Below are positions 61,896 to 64,000 of a stretch of 64,000 nucleotides of DNA, piece by piece (within the stretch, counting starts at the first letter, position 1; the number at the start of each line of letters is the position of its first letter). This DNA is from Amycolatopsis decaplanina DSM 44594 (GTDB lineage Bacteria > Actinomycetota > Actinomycetes > Mycobacteriales > Pseudonocardiaceae), in the NCBI RefSeq assembly GCF_000342005.1, contig NZ_AOHO01000019.1:62001-126000 (forward strand), written 5' to 3'. Under the pieces are notes generated by a model. That model was not told where the DNA came from and ran no database searches. It was given only the letters and a program-made list of their open reading frames with translations. The position numbers and the translations under genes were made by a program.

Positions 61896-62456
61896 ATGAC
61901 CACTGAAAACAAGGCCTTGCTCGTGATCGACGTCCAGCGCGGCTTCGACAAGCCCGTCTGGGGCCCTCGCAACAACCCCGGCGCGGAGGCCAACATCAAG
62001 GCGCTCGTCGACGCCTACCAGGAGCGCGGGCTGCCGATCGTGCTGGTGCACCACGACTCCGTGAAGCCCGGCTCGTCGCTGCGGCCCGGGCAGGAGGGCA
62101 ACCACTTCAAGCCCGAACTCGACGGTGTGCGCGCGGATCTGGTGTTCGGCAAGAAGGTCAACTCGGCCTTCCACGGCGACATCGACCTCGACGGCTGGCT
62201 GAAGACGCGCGGCATCACCTCGTTCGTGCTCGCCGGCATCCAGACGAACTTCTGCTGCGAGACCACCGCGCGTGTCGGCGGGAATCTCGGCTACGACGTG
62301 ACCTTCGCGCTCGACGCCACCTTCACCTTCGACCTCGCCGGGCCGGACGGCAGCGTCTTGACCGCGGACGAGCTCTACAAAGCGACCGCGACGAACCTGC
62401 ACGGGGGCGGTTTCGCCACGGTCACTTCGACGAAGGAGATCCTCGAGACCCTTTGA
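61896..62456 (+). CDS. Isochorismatase-like cysteine hydrolase
   Basis: 186 residues from ATG 61896. Catalytic triad D12 (LLVIDVQRGFD), K87 region (VFGKKVNSAFHG) and C120 (GIQTNFCCETTAR). Such proteins include nicotinamidases, N-carbamoyl hydrolases and isochorismatases; metal-binding residues of PncA are not obvious here. Under likely control of the divergent GlxA-type regulator. Ends 18 bases before a 46-base palindrome. Confidence 0.9.
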   Translation: MTTENKALLVIDVQRGFDKPVWGPRNNPGAEANIKALVDAYQERGLPIVLVHHDSVKPGSSLRPGQEGNHFKPELDGVRADLVFGKKVNSAFHGDIDLDGWLKTRGITSFVLAGIQTNFCCETTARVGGNLGYDVTFALDATFTFDLAGPDGSVLTADELYKATATNLHGGGFATVTSTKEILETL

Positions 62457-62474
62457 GACCTCCTGGTGGCGGGC

Positions 62475-62520
62475 CTCGTGAGTGGTAAGGACGGTTCTAA
62501 CCGTCCTTACCACTCACGAG
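62475..62520. repeat. 46-base palindrome, copy 6 of 6
   Basis: Perfect CTCGTGAGTGGTAAGGACGG arms, with GGC/GCC flanks extending the stem by three bases at each end. It lies between convergent isochorismatase and ehuA genes. Confidence 0.82.
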
Positions 62521-62536
62521 GCCCTGTACCGACGCC

Positions 62537-63325
62537 TCACGCCCGGTCGATGACCGCCTTGAGGAACCGCCGCGTCCGGTCGTGCTCCGGATCGTTGAAC
62601 AGTTTCCCGGGCGTGGCGTCCTCCAGCACCTGTCCCTGGTCGAACATCATCACCCGGTCCGAGACGTCCCGCGCGAACTGCATTTCGTGCGTGACACAGA
62701 GGATCGTGATGTCGGTGGACGTCGCGATCTCGCGCAGCACGCGCAGGACGTCGGCGACCAGTTCCGGGTCGAGCGCCGAAGTCACCTCGTCCAGCAGCAG
62801 CACGTCCGGCCGCATCGCGAGCGCGCGGGCGATCGCGACGCGCTGCTGCTGGCCGCCGGAAAGCCGGGTGGGGTGCGCGTCCTTCTTGTCCGAGAGCCCC
62901 ACCATTTCCAGCAGTTCGACCGCCCGCGCCTCGGCCTCGTCCCGGGAGACGCCGAGCGAGTGGATGGGCGCTTCGGTGATGTTGCGCAGCACGTTCATGT
63001 TGGGGAACAGGTTGAACTGCTGGAACACCATGCCGATCCGCTTGCGCGCTTCCCGCAGGTACTTCTCGTCCGCGGGCACCAGTTTTTCGCCGCGCTTCAT
63101 ATGACTCAGGTAGTCACCGCCGACCTCGATGGTGCCGCCGTCGACCTTCTCCAGTGTCATCAGCAACCGCAGGATCGTCGTCTTCCCGGACCCGCTCGGC
63201 CCGATCAGCGAGACGAATTCCCCTGGCGCGACGGTGAAATCGAGATCCCGCAGCACGACGTGGTCCCCGTAGGACTTGACCACCCGCGAGAACCGGATCA
63301 TGGGGGAATCAACTGTGGGCGGCAC
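62537..63325 (-). CDS. ehuA: Ectoine-type ABC transporter ATP-binding protein
   Basis: 262 residues from GTG 63325 (GGAG five bases upstream; ATG 63301 is an alternative). Walker A is LIGPSGSGKTTILRLLM, the signature is RLSGGQQQRVAIARAL, Walker B is VLLLDEVTSALD, with Q-loop MVFQQFNLFPNM and H-loop VTHEMQFA. GDYLSHMKRGEKLVPADEKY is a mark, as I recall, of EhuA rather than GlnQ. It drives uptake of ectoine/hydroxyectoine, used as compatible solute or carbon source. It overlaps the permease gene by 17 bases. Confidence 0.9.
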   Translation of the reverse strand: MPPTVDSPMIRFSRVVKSYGDHVVLRDLDFTVAPGEFVSLIGPSGSGKTTILRLLMTLEKVDGGTIEVGGDYLSHMKRGEKLVPADEKYLREARKRIGMVFQQFNLFPNMNVLRNITEAPIHSLGVSRDEAEARAVELLEMVGLSDKKDAHPTRLSGGQQQRVAIARALAMRPDVLLLDEVTSALDPELVADVLRVLREIATSTDITILCVTHEMQFARDVSDRVMMFDQGQVLEDATPGKLFNDPEHDRTRRFLKAVIDRA

Positions 63326-63965
63326 GTCGCTCCAACCTTCTCACCAGAATCGAAGCCGGCAGGCTCACCAGCAGGAACAGCACCCCGGCCAGGGTGTACG
63401 GCTCGATGACGCGGAACGTGTCGGCGCCGACCTCCTTCGCCCTGGCCAGGACGTCGACGACGCCGATCGCCAGCAGCAACGGGGTTTCCTTGAACATCGA
63501 GATCGTGTAGTTGCCGAGCGCGGGCAGCACCCGCGGCACCGCTTGCGGCAGGACCACCGCGGTCCACACCCGCGACCTCGGCAGGTTCAGCGCGGTCGCG
63601 GCCTCCCACTGTCCTTTCGGGACGGCTTCGATCCCGGCACGGTAGACCTCGGCGGCATAGGTCGCGTAGTGCACGCCGAGCGCCACCACACCGGTGACGA
63701 ACGGTGACATCGTGAACCCCGTCAACGGGGGCACGACGTAGAAGATCGCGAACACCTGGATCAGCAGCGGCGTACTGCGGACGAACTCGATGAACAGCCG
63801 GACCGCCTGGGACAGCACAGGAATCCCGGTCCGGCGGATCAGCGCGAACACCAGGCCGAGCACATACCCGACCACCGAGGCGAGGAGGGTGATCTCGACG
63901 GTGACGAGAAGCCCTTCCAGCAACAGGGGAATCGAATCGAAGGCCGCTTCCCAGCTCCAGTCCAT
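63309..63965 (-). CDS. ehuD: Ectoine-type ABC transporter permease
   Basis: 218 residues from ATG 63965 after GGGAGG. His/Glu/Gln/Arg-type polar amino acid permease with about five spans: SIPLLLEGLLVTVEITLLAS, FIEFVRSTPLLIQVFAIFYV, and the EAA loop EAVPKGQWEAATALNLPRSR. The NYTISMFKETPLLLAIGVVD segment is typical. With EhuA it forms the membrane part; EhuC and the binding protein EhuB should lie beyond the right edge. ATG 63965 overlaps the preceding stop. Confidence 0.9.
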   Translation of the reverse strand: MDWSWEAAFDSIPLLLEGLLVTVEITLLASVVGYVLGLVFALIRRTGIPVLSQAVRLFIEFVRSTPLLIQVFAIFYVVPPLTGFTMSPFVTGVVALGVHYATYAAEVYRAGIEAVPKGQWEAATALNLPRSRVWTAVVLPQAVPRVLPALGNYTISMFKETPLLLAIGVVDVLARAKEVGADTFRVIEPYTLAGVLFLLVSLPASILVRRLERRAAHS

Positions 63966-64000
63966 CACACACCTCCCGCGGTGACCGACATCTTGACCGG
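63965..64000 (-). CDS. C-terminal end of the upstream gene, probably the second ehu permease
   Basis: The frame is open from the right edge (PVKMSVTAGGV and stop TGA at 63967-63965) and overlaps the ehuD start by one base (TGATG). By analogy with ehuABCD operons this is probably ehuC, but only 11 residues are visible, so family assignment is not possible from sequence. Confidence 0.45.
   Translation of the reverse strand, partial: PVKMSVTAGGV

Overview
The window is GC-rich actinobacterial DNA with dense genes, many GTG starts, ATGA/GTGA stop-start overlaps and many leaderless-type promoters. The protein families and gene order fit a Pseudonocardiales bacterium, most likely Amycolatopsis or a close relative. 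This is inferred from remembered homologues, not from a search. About 74 protein genes and one tRNA gene are supported. There is no rRNA, CRISPR array or recognisable transposase. The longest intergenic gap is about 280 bases (2081-2364), where I see nothing definite.

Layout. 1-6200: end of a membrane protein, an LCP cell-wall ligase, an XRE regulator, a Baeyer-Villiger-type monooxygenase divergent from its TetR regulator, small conserved proteins and a leucine tRNA. 6200-17600: an ArsR-SRPBCC regulator with a reductase, an O-methyltransferase, an aminotransferase, a DinB-like protein, a tiny DnaE-tail-like protein, a LysR-linked molybdenum hydroxylase operon (three subunits), a GH25 lysozyme, a lipoprotein and Bcp. 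17600-33500: a block matching the order of Mycobacterium tuberculosis Rv1329c-Rv1341 (rdgB, rph, Rv1339-like phosphodiesterase, murI, rhomboid protease, cysM, cysO, mec, P1 peptidase, DUF2017, clpS, pncB, dinG). It is interrupted by an arylamine N-acetyltransferase and racemase, and by pncA, an aldolase, a secreted protein and bioY. 33500-38200: OsmC, a PTH2-type hydrolase, serB and ctaD; serB-ctaD is again a mycobacterial order.

38300-51000: a six-gene segment (GT1 glycosyltransferase, hydrolase, acetyltransferase, zinc-ribbon protein, AraC regulator, methyltransferase) bounded by perfect 24-base inverted repeats, followed by a phosphodiesterase, an MscS-like channel, a trans-sulfuration enzyme with an Lrp regulator, and a double 3-hydroxyacyl-CoA dehydrogenase. 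51000-56700: dhaK-dhaL-dhaM (PEP-dependent dihydroxyacetone kinase), a DUF3558-like lipoprotein and a sodium:solute symporter. 56700-64000: a papain-like protein with rearranged catalytic blocks, a patatin fragment, nucS, a NUDIX hydrolase, an enoyl-CoA hydratase, a GlxA-type regulator divergent from an isochorismatase-like hydrolase, and an ectoine-type ABC transporter running off the right edge.

Genes that work together: CysM, CysO and Mec make cysteine from a protein-bound thiocarboxylate; PncA and PncB salvage nicotinamide to NAD; DhaK, DhaL and DhaM phosphorylate dihydroxyacetone; the three hydroxylase subunits form one enzyme; the Ehu proteins import compatible solutes. Near-identical long palindromes sit mostly between convergent genes and probably act as two-way terminators. 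The most unusual items are the rearranged papain-like protein (57588-58364), the inverted-repeat-bounded segment (39163-43508), the palindrome families, the stand-alone DnaE-tail-like protein (10196-10375) and the short-armed leucine tRNA (6092-6165).
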